A DNA stretch of 64,000 nucleotides, taken from contig JAPPAK010000008.1 of assembly GCA_026705605.1 (NCBI GenBank), forward strand, positions 166,725 through 230,724, written 5' to 3'. Position 1 is the first letter of the stretch, and each line of letters starts with the position of its first letter. Both the position numbers and the translations under genes were made by a program. Shown in pieces: positions 8,208 through 16,754 of this stretch. The notes beneath the pieces are model-generated. The model saw only the letters and a list, made by a program, of their open reading frames with translations, had not been told where the DNA came from and did no database searches. The DNA comes from Chloroflexota bacterium. GTDB taxonomy: Bacteria > Chloroflexota > Dehalococcoidia > Tepidiformales > Tepidiformaceae.

Positions 8208-10397
8208 ATGGTCGTCGAGACGAAGCAGACCTTCTGCCGCTTCTGCCACGCTTTCTGCGCTATCGAGGTCGACATCGAGGACGGCCGCGCCATCAAGGTG
8301 CGTGGCGATGCGAAGAACCCGATGTACCAGGGGTTCACCTGCATCAAGGGACGCCAGCTCCCCGAACAGCACTACCACCCCGACCGCCTCCTCCACTCCC
8401 AGAAGCGCGCCCCCGATGGCACGTACCACGACATCCCCCACCAGCAGGCCATCGACGAGGTCGCCGACAAGCTCCAGGCCATCATCGCCGAGCACGGTCC
8501 CCGTGCCGTCGCCACCTTCAGCGGCACCTACGGCTTCTCCTTCCCCTCCTCCGGGCAGTTCACCGGGGCGTTCATGGCGGGCATCGGCTCGAACATGACC
8601 TACTCCGGCGGCACCATCGACCAGCCCGCCAAGCCCATCGCCCGCGCCTACCACGGCAACTGGGGCGCCGGCCCGCAGATGTTCGACGACTCCGACGTCT
8701 GGATGCTCATCGGCGCCAATCCCACCATCTCCATGTGGGGCGGCATCCCCCAGTACAACCCCGCGAAGCGGCTCCACCAGGCGAAACAGCGCGGCATGCA
8801 GTTCATCGTCATCGACCCGCGCCGGACCGAGGCAGCCGAGAAGGCCGACGTCTTCCTGCAGGTGAAGCCGGGCGAAGACCCCACCCTGCTCGCCGGCATC
8901 CTCCGCGTCATCCTCACCGAGGGCCTCGTCGACGGCGACTTCGTCGCCGCGAACGTCCAGGGCCTCCAGGAGCTGCGCGAGGCCGTCGAGCCGTTCACCC
9001 TCGACTACGTGGAGGAGCGAGCCGGCGTCGCCGCCTCCCTCGTCGAACGCGCCGCCCGCATCTTCGCCAGCGGCAAGCGCGGCTCCGTCACGTCGGGCAC
9101 GGGCCCCGACTTCTCGCCCCACCCCAACATCACCGAGTACCTCATCAACTCCATCAATACCGTCTGCGGGCGCTGGCTGCGCGAGGGCGAACGCGTCCCC
9201 AACCCGCCCGTGCTGCGCAAGCCGAAGGACTACGTCGCCCAGGCCTACGAGGAAAGCACCGACTGGGATGCTCGCGAGCGGATGCGCATCCGCGACCTGC
9301 CCATCACCGCCATCGGACCGCCCACAAGCGCCCTCGCCGAGGAAATCCTGACGCCCGGCGAGGGACAGGTCCGCGCCCTCATCTGCATCGGCTCGAACCC
9401 CATGGCCGCCTGGCCCGACCAGCTCCGCACCTACGAGGCCATGCAGGCCCTTGACCTGCTCGTCACGCTCGACATCAAGATGTCGGCGACGGCCAAGCTC
9501 GCCCACTACGTGATCGCGCCGAAGCTCTCGCTCGAGCGCGAGGACACAACCCTCCCCAACGAGTCCCTCTCCGGCGTCTTCGGCTTCGCCCAGGGCTACC
9601 CCGCCCCCTACGCCCAGTACGGTCCCAAGCTCATCGACCCCCCCGAGGGCTCGGACGTGATCGAGGAGTGGGAGTTCTTCTGGGGAATCGCACACCGCAT
9701 GCGCGTCCCCCTGCGCGCCGGCTGGGGCGAGGTGGATATCGACAACAAGCCGACCACCTCGCAGATCATCGAGTGGATGTGCGAGGGCTCGCGCATCCCC
9801 CTCGACGAGGTGAAGAAGTACCCCCACGGCCACATCTTCGAGGACGACGAGATCCGCGTGCTGCCCAAACGGCCGGGCTCGCCCCGCCTCGATGTCGGCC
9901 GCGCCGAGATGATGGCGGAGCTCGCCGAGGTGCGAGCCGAGCCCTACTTCGAGGGTGGCGGTTACCGCGAAGGCGAGGAATTCACCCACCGCCTCGTCAG
10001 CCGGCGCATGCTCGAGTCGTACAACTCCTCGGGCCGCGACATCCCCCGGCTCATGCGCAAGTACGAGAACAAGGGCAATCCCGCATACATGAACCCGATG
10101 GATATCGCCGAGCTCGGCCTCGCCGCCGGCGACCTCGTCGAGATCGAGTCCGCGCGCGCGGCCATCTACGGCGTCGTAGAGCCCGCGGACGACGTTCGCT
10201 CGGGGGTCATCTCGATGGCGCACGCGTGGGGCGACGCCCCCACCGAGGACGCGCGCGTGCGCGAGCTTGGCGCCAACACCGGCCGCCTCTCCGACACGCA
10301 GCGCGACTTCGACCCCATCACGGGCATCCCCGTGATGAGCGCGATCCCCGTGAACGTGCGGAAGGTCGAAGACCCCGCGCCCGTCCCGGCGGGTTAG
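8208..10397 (+). CDS. molybdopterin-dependent oxidoreductase (DMSO reductase/formate dehydrogenase superfamily)
   Basis: 729 residues. The N-terminus has a [4Fe-4S] site C10-x2-C13-x3-C17 ... C45, followed by K47, the lysine that relays electrons between cluster and molybdopterin in this superfamily. The molybdopterin core follows (IGANP, VIDPRRTE, GSNPMAAWP, LSLEREDTT), then the C-terminal 'molydop_binding' domain from about residue 600 (NPMDIAELGLAAGDLVEIES). There is no selenocysteine and no twin-arginine signal, so it is cytosolic. The usual Cys/Ser metal ligand near residue 130-150 is not obvious. No electron-transfer or chaperone partner lies beside it. Reaction unknown; substrates could be sulfoxides, alkyl groups or hydroxylated aromatics. 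Confidence 0.88.
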   Translation: MVVETKQTFCRFCHAFCAIEVDIEDGRAIKVRGDAKNPMYQGFTCIKGRQLPEQHYHPDRLLHSQKRAPDGTYHDIPHQQAIDEVADKLQAIIAEHGPRAVATFSGTYGFSFPSSGQFTGAFMAGIGSNMTYSGGTIDQPAKPIARAYHGNWGAGPQMFDDSDVWMLIGANPTISMWGGIPQYNPAKRLHQAKQRGMQFIVIDPRRTEAAEKADVFLQVKPGEDPTLLAGILRVILTEGLVDGDFVAANVQGLQELREAVEPFTLDYVEERAGVAASLVERAARIFASGKRGSVTSGTGPDFSPHPNITEYLINSINTVCGRWLREGERVPNPPVLRKPKDYVAQAYEESTDWDARERMRIRDLPITAIGPPTSALAEEILTPGEGQVRALICIGSNPMAAWPDQLRTYEAMQALDLLVTLDIKMSATAKLAHYVIAPKLSLEREDTTLPNESLSGVFGFAQGYPAPYAQYGPKLIDPPEGSDVIEEWEFFWGIAHRMRVPLRAGWGEVDIDNKPTTSQIIEWMCEGSRIPLDEVKKYPHGHIFEDDEIRVLPKRPGSPRLDVGRAEMMAELAEVRAEPYFEGGGYREGEEFTHRLVSRRMLESYNSSGRDIPRLMRKYENKGNPAYMNPMDIAELGLAAGDLVEIESARAAIYGVVEPADDVRSGVISMAHAWGDAPTEDARVRELGANTGRLSDTQRDFDPITGIPVMSAIPVNVRKVEDPAPVPAG

Positions 10398-10420
10398 GCG
10401 GCGGCCGGAGCCGTCGGCGC

Positions 10421-11077
10421 TTACTCCCTGGCGATGAGGGGGGCTGTGCCGCGCCCTGGAAACACGGGCGGGTCGGTGGGGTTGGCGCCGGGACGGACGC
10501 CCGGCTTGTCGAGCCACTCCCAGTGGGAGGTCGCGTCGTCCGGCGCGCGGGCAGCCTGGACGAACGCGGCGGCGAAATCCGGGAGGGAGTGCGGTGGGTC
10601 GGTCGGGAACTGCTCGACGCGGTTCCACTCGTGCAGGCAGATGCGGTGCGCCACCTTCCACTCGCCACCTCGTCGCTCGAAGCGGTCGATGTAGCGGCCG
10701 CAGAACGTGAACAGGCTCGCGTTGTGCGCATCGACGGGCGAGTGGCTCCAGGTAACGAAGCTCGCTTCCGAAAAGGCGACGTCGGCGCTCTGGAACTCGA
10801 CATAGTGGTTACCGATGAAGTGCACCGCCCGGGAGTCGCTCGGCTCACCGTCGTCGCGGGGCGCGAAGAACTTCGAGAACTCCCAGCCCGGCCCCTGGAA
10901 CATGGCCCCGTGGTCGTCGTACCCGTCCTCGTGGTAGACGGACTTCACCAGCTCGGGCTCGCTGCGGTCGACCCCGCGGCAGTAGCGCATGATGACGTCG
11001 TAAATCTCCGCCTTGGCGACCAGCCTGTCGGTGGCGGACATGGTTTCCGCGCTCGCCGTGGTCTGCGTGTTGGTCAT
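10421..11077 (-). CDS. SnoaL-like (NTF2-fold) protein
   Basis: 218 residues, ATG 11077 with GAGGAG upstream. The start AEIYDVIMRYCRGVDRSE, then YHEDGYDDHG, then HFIGNHYVEF and GRYIDRFERRGGEWKVAHR, is the standard SnoaL_4 pattern: a cone-shaped alpha+beta barrel with a polar pocket found in small dehydratases, isomerases and ring-hydroxylating dioxygenase beta subunits. The C-terminal ~60 residues are Pro-rich and extend beyond the fold. It is convergent with the molybdopterin enzyme (23 bp between stops). It is clearly related to the SnoaL-like protein at 40632-41189, which shares MRY-R-x-D and DDHG. Activity not known. Confidence 0.82.
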   Translation of the reverse strand: MTNTQTTASAETMSATDRLVAKAEIYDVIMRYCRGVDRSEPELVKSVYHEDGYDDHGAMFQGPGWEFSKFFAPRDDGEPSDSRAVHFIGNHYVEFQSADVAFSEASFVTWSHSPVDAHNASLFTFCGRYIDRFERRGGEWKVAHRICLHEWNRVEQFPTDPPHSLPDFAAAFVQAARAPDDATSHWEWLDKPGVRPGANPTDPPVFPGRGTAPLIARE

Positions 11078-11244
11078 CGCTCAACTCCTCGCCGTGGGAC
11101 GGCATCCGGTCGACAAGTCTAGGCAATCCGCCCCGCCCCGGATGCGCATGAATGCGCTGGCCACCTCGAGTAGCGGTGAAGAGCCCCTCGATATTCCCCG
11201 AAACGGGTGGGGTAATTCGAGGGTTCGCGACCTAGGGTTGGTCC

Positions 11245-11649
11245 ATGATGCGTTCGATTCATGGCCCGCCCTCGCTTGCCCTGGCCGTCCTCCTGGCGCT
11301 GACGCTCGCCGTCGCCGCCTGCACGCCCGAGGGGCCCGCGACAGCCCCGCCCGTGCGGGGAACCGTGGTGTCGGACCCTTCGCCCACCCGACCCCCACCC
11401 ATACCGGCAACCCGCCGGGCGGAGCCGACGGAGACGCCAACGGCGCAGCCAACCCCGACCCCGCAACCAACCCAACCGCCATCCTCAGACGCGTCCACCC
11501 CCGCCACCTACACCGTTCAGCCCGGCGACGTGTGCTGGCGCATCGCCCAGGACCACGGCGTGACAACCCTCGCGCTCATGGAGGCGAATCTGCGGATCAA
11601 CGCCAACTGCACCAATCTCACGGTCGGCTGGGAGCTGGTGATCCCTTGA
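11245..11649 (+). CDS. LysM-domain lipoprotein
   Basis: 134 residues. A signal peptide with lipobox LAVAAC puts the lipidated Cys at 26. A Pro/Thr-rich linker (about 30-85) follows, and the C-terminal LysM domain (about 88-134) starts TYTVQPGDVCWRIAQDHG and ends GWELVIP. LysM binds N-acetylglucosamine polymers, so the protein is probably anchored to the outer face of the membrane and touches peptidoglycan or another glycan. The domain contains two Cys (VCWRIA, NANCTN) that could form a disulfide. Stand-alone gene. Confidence 0.85.
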   Translation: MMRSIHGPPSLALAVLLALTLAVAACTPEGPATAPPVRGTVVSDPSPTRPPPIPATRRAEPTETPTAQPTPTPQPTQPPSSDASTPATYTVQPGDVCWRIAQDHGVTTLALMEANLRINANCTNLTVGWELVIP

Positions 11650-11727
11650 GATGCGCCGCACAGGTGCCGCGTCCAGGGATCCCGCGACAGCGCTACGCCT
11701 TCGGCCCGCGCTTCCGGGCCCATGGTC

Positions 11728-11802
11728 TGGTACCCCCGGCAGGAATCGAACCTGCGCACATGGTTTAGGAAACCACTGCTCTATCCCCTGAGCTACGGGG
11801 GC
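11728..11802 (-). tRNA. tRNA-Arg (anticodon CCT)
   Basis: The reverse strand folds into a cloverleaf: acceptor GCCCCCG pairs with CGGGGGT, the anticodon stem GTGGT/ACCAT encloses TTCCTAA with anticodon CCT, and the T-arm is GCAGGTTCGATTCCTGC. The genomic CCA is at 11730-11728. It reads the AGG codon, which is rare in this GC-rich genome. It stands between two protein genes with no other tRNA nearby. Confidence 0.93.
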
Positions 11803-11863
11803 CTGCCTGTATGAGAACGCGCTTTCGTCGGGCTGTCTAGCGCTCGCCCGGTCGTCGCGCGAC

Positions 11864-12535
11864 CTAGACCGTGACCTCGCGGAGGTCCGATGCCGGCACG
11901 ACCGGTGCGCCCGTCAGCTGCTGGACGTCGTCGACCGAGAAGCCGGGCGCGATCTCGCGCAGCCGGAAGGAGTCGCCGGCGGGCTCGAAGAGGCCCAGGT
12001 CCGTCATCACGAGCGTGACCACGCCCGCAGCAGTCAGCGGCAGGGCGCAGCGTTCGAGCAGGCGTGGGCGGCCGTCGCGCGTCGTGTGCTCCAGCAGCAG
12101 GAACACCTGCTTCGCGCCCACCGCCAGGTCCATCGCCCCGCCGATGCCGCCGCCCTTCCGGCCGCTGATGCGCCAGTTCGCGAAGTCCCCGTTGGCGGCC
12201 GCTTCGTAGGCGCCCAGGACAGCCACGTCCAGCAGACCGCGACGGATGATCGCGAACGCATCGGCGTGGTGCACGATCGACGCGAGGGGCGTGAGCAGTA
12301 CGGGCTGCGCGCCACCGTTCACGACATAAGGCGTCGCTTCCTCGACCGTCGCGTTCCGCCCGTACCCGATGACGCCGTTCTCGGAGTGCAGGATGACCGT
12401 GCGGTCCTCGGGCACGAAGTCGGAGCAGCGCGTCGGCATGCCCACGCCCAGGTTTACGACCCAGCCGTCATCGAACTCGGCCGCGACCCGTGCCGCCATC
12501 AGGTCGCGAGACAGCCGCTTGCCTTCGACGCTCAC
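11864..12535 (-). CDS. 3-oxoacid (succinyl-CoA/acetate-type) CoA-transferase, beta subunit
   Basis: 223 residues from GTG 12535, which overlaps the alpha-subunit stop (GTGA). It shows the beta-subunit signature: NLGVGMPTRCSDFV, then SENGVIGYG with the catalytic glutamate that forms the glutamyl-CoA intermediate, NGGAQPVLLTP and GGIGGAMDLA. The pair transfers CoA between an acyl-CoA and a free acid, as in ketone-body or beta-ketoadipate metabolism. The length is typical for a separate B subunit (about 210-225). It is the last gene of the leftward operon 14193-11864. The exact substrate cannot be told from sequence. Confidence 0.9.
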   Translation of the reverse strand: MSVEGKRLSRDLMAARVAAEFDDGWVVNLGVGMPTRCSDFVPEDRTVILHSENGVIGYGRNATVEEATPYVVNGGAQPVLLTPLASIVHHADAFAIIRRGLLDVAVLGAYEAAANGDFANWRISGRKGGGIGGAMDLAVGAKQVFLLLEHTTRDGRPRLLERCALPLTAAGVVTLVMTDLGLFEPAGDSFRLREIAPGFSVDDVQQLTGAPVVPASDLREVTV

Positions 12536-13275
12536 GACCGCGGCCTCCCGCTGAACATGGCGAGTGGAGGCGCGTTGAGCATGCCGCCCGCCTCCGGGAT
12601 GGACACGACCCGCTGCACGAAGATCCCCGGCGTGTGGATGAGGTCCGGGTCGAGCTCCCCCACCTCCACCACTTCCTCCGCCTCGACGAGCGTGCAGTCC
12701 GCCGCCATCGCCATGATCGGGTTGAAGTTGCGCTGCGAACGCCGGAACACGAGGTTCCCGAACGTGTCCGCCTTCCAGCAGCGGATCAGCGCGTAGTCTG
12801 CGACGATCGCCTCCTCGAGCACGTAGGTGCGGCCCCCGAACTCGCGGTGCTCCTTCCCCTCCGCCACCTCCGTCCCCACCCCCGCGGGCGTGAAGAACGC
12901 GGGGATGCCCGCCCCGCCCGCGCGGATGCGCTCGGCGAGCGTGCCCTGCGGCGTGATCTGCGCCTCGATCTTCCCGGCCTCGTTCAGTTCCTCGAGCGGG
13001 GTCCGGCGCGAGGGGTGCGTCGAGGCCGTGAACGCGAGGACGACGCGCCGCACGCGCTTCTCCTCGACCAGGTTGCCGGTCGTGATCACGCCGTCGTCGC
13101 GGGTCATGCCAGCGCCGTTCGCGATCAGCGTGAGGTCCGTTGCGCCCTGCTCGTAAAGCGCCGCCACGAGGTTGTGGGGCGAACCCGGCTCGCCGAAGCC
13201 CGCCACGAGGATGCTCGACCCGTCCTCGACCCCGGCGACGGCCTCCTCGAAGCTCGCGACGACTTTCGACTGCAT
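12532..13275 (-). CDS. 3-oxoacid CoA-transferase, alpha subunit
   Basis: 247 residues. Family I CoA-transferase alpha subunit: the N-terminal GSSILVAGFGEPGSPHNLVAAL strand-loop corresponds to the 'GGFG-x-x-G-x-P' CoA-binding signature, with LTLIANGAG, TPQGTLAERIRAGGAGIPAFFTP and the ADYALIRCWKAD strand later. It forms a heterotetramer with the beta subunit encoded just downstream (4-bp overlap). The luciferase-like gene ends 9 bp upstream, so the three are co-transcribed. The C-terminal tail (MLNAPPLAMFSGRPRS) is slightly longer than in ScoA. Confidence 0.9.
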   Translation of the reverse strand: MQSKVVASFEEAVAGVEDGSSILVAGFGEPGSPHNLVAALYEQGATDLTLIANGAGMTRDDGVITTGNLVEEKRVRRVVLAFTASTHPSRRTPLEELNEAGKIEAQITPQGTLAERIRAGGAGIPAFFTPAGVGTEVAEGKEHREFGGRTYVLEEAIVADYALIRCWKADTFGNLVFRRSQRNFNPIMAMAADCTLVEAEEVVEVGELDPDLIHTPGIFVQRVVSIPEAGGMLNAPPLAMFSGRPRS

Positions 13276-13284
13276 CGCCGCCCG

Positions 13285-14193
13285 CTACGCCCGGCCCATT
13301 CGCGAGACTAGGTAGGCTGCGGTGCGCCCTTCCGCCTCCGGGTCGACTGGCATGATCGAGGCAGAGAAGTCGCTCACGCCGATCGCCTCCAGCCGGTCGA
13401 GCGCCTCGTCGAGCGCGCGCTCGTCCCCGAGGATGGCGACGTCGCCCGGGCCGGCTGCCCCCTCCCGGTCCAGCATCGCCCGGTAGGAAGGGATCCCGCC
13501 GTAGTTGGCCAGCATCTTGCCCACGCGCTCGCGGGCGTCGTCGGGGTCGTCGGTAATGGCGATGGGGAAGGCCGCCACGATGCGTGGCGCCTCCCGCCCC
13601 GCCCGCTCCGAGGCCTCCCGAAGCGCCGGTGCGATGTAGTCCTCGATCGTGTCCGGTCCTGTCATCCAGAGGCTCGTGCCGTCCGCGACCGATCCCGCGA
13701 GCGCGAGCATCCGCGGCGCCATCGCCGCGAGCAACACCGGCGGCGCTTCGGCGCCGGGAACGCCGTAGGTCGCGTTGATGCGGTAGCTGTCGTTCTCGAC
13801 GTGCGTCTCCTCTCCCCGGAGCAGGGGCAGGAGCGCCTCCAGGTAGTCGCGCATGTGCCGCGCGGGGCGCTCGAACGACATCCCCCACATGTCCTCGATC
13901 ACGAACTTGTGCGAGAGCCCGATGCCCAGGGCGAACCGGTTCCCCGAGGCCGCCTGCACGGTCAGCGCCTGCTGCGCCATCGTCACGGGGTGGCGGGGGT
14001 AGGTGGGGACGACCGCCGTCCCGAGCTCGATGCGCCCGGTCTCGCGTCCGATCACGGTCAGCGCGGCCATCGCGTCGAGCCCGAAGACGTTGGGCATCCA
14101 GACGCTGTCGAAGCCCTGCGCTTCAAGCTCCTGCGTGCGGGCCAGCAGCCCGTCGAGGTCCTGCCGCCCGCCGATCATCACGCCAATGCGCAT
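13285..14193 (-). CDS. LLM-class (luciferase-like, F420-type) oxidoreductase
   Basis: 302 residues. TIM-barrel luciferase-like protein that begins MRIGVMIGG; the QGFDSVWMPNVFGLDA loop and GRIELGTAVVPTYPRHPVTMAQQALTV (long family motif near residues 54-80) are typical of F420-dependent N5,N10-methylene-H4MPT-reductase-like enzymes. RFALGIGLSH, DYLEALLPLLRGE and VLLAAMAPRMLALAG follow in the expected order. It is first in an operon with the two CoA-transferase subunits, which suggests oxidation of an acid or ketone that is then activated as a CoA ester. Cofactor choice (F420 or FMN) is inferred from family resemblance only. Confidence 0.85.
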   Translation of the reverse strand: MRIGVMIGGRQDLDGLLARTQELEAQGFDSVWMPNVFGLDAMAALTVIGRETGRIELGTAVVPTYPRHPVTMAQQALTVQAASGNRFALGIGLSHKFVIEDMWGMSFERPARHMRDYLEALLPLLRGEETHVENDSYRINATYGVPGAEAPPVLLAAMAPRMLALAGSVADGTSLWMTGPDTIEDYIAPALREASERAGREAPRIVAAFPIAITDDPDDARERVGKMLANYGGIPSYRAMLDREGAAGPGDVAILGDERALDEALDRLEAIGVSDFSASIMPVDPEAEGRTAAYLVSRMGRA

Positions 14194-14309
14194 TCGCGTT
14201 CCTCCGAAGGCGCAAGGCTACCAGAGCGTTGCCTGCCACTCATGCGCGCCCGCTCCGTCGCGTTCCCCTAGGATTGGCCGCGGGCCGCAGGATGCCCCGG
14301 AGGATCGTT

Positions 14310-15251
14310 ATGGACGGCTGCATCGACGTACACCATCACGTGCCCTCGGCCGAGATTGCGGAGGCCGCCACGGAGGTCGGCATTCCCATGGCCGGCGCCT
14401 GGACTCCGGAGACGGCGATGGCCGCCATGGACGCGGGCGGCATCGCCGCAGCCGTGCTCACCCCCACCATCTTCGTCGCCGATGTCGGCGATCCGGCGGC
14501 GGCCGTTCCCCTCCACCGCGCGACCAACGACTACCTCGCGGGCGTCGCCCGGCGCTGGCCCCACCGTTTCGGCGCCTTCGCCACCCTCCCCCTCGTCGAC
14601 CCCGACGCCGCCCGCATCGAGCTCGACCGCGCCTTCGACGACCTCGGCATGGACGGCGTCCTCCTCCCCAGCGGTGTCGGCCCTGACCTCATCGGCGCCG
14701 AGCGCTTCGACTCCACCCTGGCCGCGATGAACGACCGCGGCGTCGTCATCCACCTCCACCCGACGAAGTCGCACATCGGCATCCCCAACCTCTCCCCCGC
14801 GGTCGTCGACTTCCCCGTCGAGACGACCCGCGCGATCGGCAGCCTGCTCGCCTCCGGCGCCCTCGAGAGGTACGAGAACCTGACCTGGGTCATCGCCCAC
14901 GGCGGCGGCTGCTTCCCCTACATCGCCGGCCGCGTGGCCCGCTCCGACGGCGCCGAGCCCTTCACCACGACCGCCCCGCAAGGCACGCTCGCCTACCTCC
15001 GGGGCATGTATTTCGACGTTGCCGTGACCTGCCACCCCAACGCCTTCCCCAGCCTCCGCACCGTCACCGACATCGACCACATCGTCTTCGGCACCGACTA
15101 CCCCGCCTTCTCCCAGCAGGACGTGGACGAGGCGATGGAGTTCCTGGTGAACGAGTCGGGCTTCACCGAGGACGAGCTCGACGCCATCGCCTCGAAAAAC
15201 ATCAAGCCCCTCTTCCCGCGACTCACCGCCGACATGGCGGCCGCAGGCTAG
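14310..15251 (+). CDS. amidohydrolase-2 family metal-dependent hydrolase
   Basis: 313 residues from ATG 14310, chosen for the GGAGG at 14299-14303. It starts with the metal-binding motif DVHHHVP (residues 6-12), then FGAFATLPLVDP, HLHPTKSHIG (third metal His), WVIAHGGGCFPY (fourth His) and FGTDYPAFS (catalytic Asp). This is the decarboxylase/hydrolase branch of the superfamily (ACMSD- and gamma-resorcylate-decarboxylase-like), which acts without water attack in several members. Substrate unknown, probably an aromatic or unsaturated acid. It ends 3 bp from the convergent DUF192 gene. Confidence 0.87.
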   Translation: MDGCIDVHHHVPSAEIAEAATEVGIPMAGAWTPETAMAAMDAGGIAAAVLTPTIFVADVGDPAAAVPLHRATNDYLAGVARRWPHRFGAFATLPLVDPDAARIELDRAFDDLGMDGVLLPSGVGPDLIGAERFDSTLAAMNDRGVVIHLHPTKSHIGIPNLSPAVVDFPVETTRAIGSLLASGALERYENLTWVIAHGGGCFPYIAGRVARSDGAEPFTTTAPQGTLAYLRGMYFDVAVTCHPNAFPSLRTVTDIDHIVFGTDYPAFSQQDVDEAMEFLVNESGFTEDELDAIASKNIKPLFPRLTADMAAAG

Positions 15252-15254
15252 CCC

Positions 15255-15893
15255 CTACCGCGCCTCCACCCCGGCCGGTATTGCGACCACGTCGCCGACG
15301 CCGAGCCCCTGTCGCTGGAACCAGCCGCCGTTGACCTCCAGCGTGTAGCGGTACGGCTGCGTGGGAGTGAGGATGTCGAGGCTCAGGGGCATGCCGTGGA
15401 CGATTTCCAGCACGGTGCCGTCCGCCCCCAGGTAGGCGATGTCGAGCGGGATGAGCGTGTTCCGCATCCAGAAGCCGCCGGAGCGGTCGTTCGGGAACAC
15501 GAACAGCATCCCCGCCAGCTCGTCCATCGACTCGCGGAACATCAGCCCCCGCTGGCGCTGGTCCGACCGGTTCGCGATCTCGACCGTCAGTGTCACCGAC
15601 GACTCGCCGTCCGCGCTGGTCACCGTGATCTGCGTGATCGGGAGCAGGCACGGATCGGGGATGTTTGCCGAGCACCGTTCCGGCCTCCAGTCGCCCGCAA
15701 GCCCGGGGACGACTGCCCGGTGGACCTCGGGCGTCGCCTCTGCTGTCGGGGTGGGCTCCACCTTGGCTGCCGGCTCAGGCGCGACGGTCGTGACTGACCT
15801 CGGGTCCGTTTCGCCTTCCCCGGACTGCACCGTCACGGCCAGCGTGACGGCCACGATCGCGAGGCCTGTCAGCAGGAGCGCCGCGTAGCGCAT
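15255..15893 (-). CDS. DUF192-domain exported protein
   Basis: 212 residues. An N-terminal hydrophobic segment (about 4-22) anchors or exports it, a Pro/Thr/Glu linker follows, and residues ~100-208 form a DUF192 domain (COG1430): EIANRSDQRQRGLMFRESMDE, GMLFVFPNDRSGGFWMRNT, IPLDIAYLGADGTVLEI and VNGGWFQRQGLGVGD. The domain is widespread in extracytoplasmic proteins; its biochemical role is not settled. An inserted patch with two Cys (ERCSANIPDPCLLP) sits before the domain. The start is 4 bp from the nudC stop, so the two genes are probably co-transcribed. Confidence 0.85.
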   Translation of the reverse strand: MRYAALLLTGLAIVAVTLAVTVQSGEGETDPRSVTTVAPEPAAKVEPTPTAEATPEVHRAVVPGLAGDWRPERCSANIPDPCLLPITQITVTSADGESSVTLTVEIANRSDQRQRGLMFRESMDELAGMLFVFPNDRSGGFWMRNTLIPLDIAYLGADGTVLEIVHGMPLSLDILTPTQPYRYTLEVNGGWFQRQGLGVGDVVAIPAGVEAR

Positions 15894-15897
15894 CTCG

Positions 15898-16707
15898 CTA
15901 CCCCCCGGTGTGGCGGGCCACCCAGGACGTGATGAGCCGGTTGGCGATGCTGATCGGACCGGGGATGTTCGGCAACGCGTCGACCGGGAACCAGTCGGCG
16001 GCCGCGATCTCCGCGTCCTCGAGGACGATGTCGCCGCTCTCGTACTCGGCGAAGAAGCCCAGCATGAGCGAGTTGGGGAACGGCCACGGCTGGCTGCCCC
16101 GGTACTCCAGGTTCTTCACGCGCAGCCCGACCTCCTCCTCCACCTCTCGCAGGAGCGCCCCCTCCACCGTCTCGCCGGGCTCCACGAACCCCGCGAGGGC
16201 GCTGTACAGGCCCTCGGGGAAGCGGTGGCTGCGCGCCAGCAGCACCTCGTCGCCCCGGTGAATGAGCGTGATGATCGCCGGGGAGAGCTGCGGGAAGCGC
16301 AGCAGGCCGCACTGTGGGCAGCGCATCGAGCGCTCGCCTGAGACCGGTTCATTGGGAGCTCCGCAGCTTCCGCAGAAACGGTTGATCCGCTCCCACTCGA
16401 CGATCTGCACGGCGCGGCCCGCCGCCATCCACATCTCCTCGTCCGTCATCCCGTAGACGGAGAAGAGGTCGCAGAAGTGCCAGCCCTTGCCCGCCTCCGC
16501 TTCATCCGCGACCCCCGCCGCCCAGACCTGCTGCCCTTCGAGCGTGCCGATGAAGTGGGCCGCCCCGGTCCGGGGCAGGCGGTCCGCTTCCCGCTGTTCG
16601 GCGAGGGCTGCGTCCGCCTCGCGGAACAGGACGCGGTCGCGCTGCACGAGCATCCACAGCCGCGGGCTGCCCGTGTCTTCCGGCGGAACCACTCCCGGTT
16701 CGAACAT
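15898..16707 (-). CDS. nudC: NAD(+) diphosphatase / NADH pyrophosphatase
   Basis: 269 residues. Zinc ribbon CGSCGAPN...MRCPQCG near residues 114-135 and the Nudix box GFVEPGETVEGALLREVEEEVG (about 173-194) with the metal-binding REVEEE core. The SQPWPFPNSLMLGF motif just after the Nudix box is the NudC array (SQPWPFPxS) that selects NADH and NAD-capped RNA. It hydrolyses NAD(H) to NMN(H) and AMP and can remove NAD caps from RNA. Length and layout match E. coli NudC. It is flanked by a luciferase-like gene upstream (47 bp) and DUF192 downstream. Confidence 0.93.
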   Translation of the reverse strand: MFEPGVVPPEDTGSPRLWMLVQRDRVLFREADAALAEQREADRLPRTGAAHFIGTLEGQQVWAAGVADEAEAGKGWHFCDLFSVYGMTDEEMWMAAGRAVQIVEWERINRFCGSCGAPNEPVSGERSMRCPQCGLLRFPQLSPAIITLIHRGDEVLLARSHRFPEGLYSALAGFVEPGETVEGALLREVEEEVGLRVKNLEYRGSQPWPFPNSLMLGFFAEYESGDIVLEDAEIAAADWFPVDALPNIPGPISIANRLITSWVARHTGG

Positions 16708-16754
16708 GACCGCGCCAGCCTACAGGCTCGGCCCGGCGCCGCGAACCACTGCTG

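Noticed and set aside
8208..10397. Selenocysteine formate dehydrogenase
   Set aside because: There is no in-frame TGA in the frame and the Cys/Sec motif of formate dehydrogenases is missing.
8169..10661. A long open frame of 830 codons on the minus strand opposite the molybdopterin oxidoreductase
   Set aside because: It is rich in Gly, Val, Asp, Arg and Leu without domain motifs, and lies antisense to a clear enzyme. It is a by-product of high GC.
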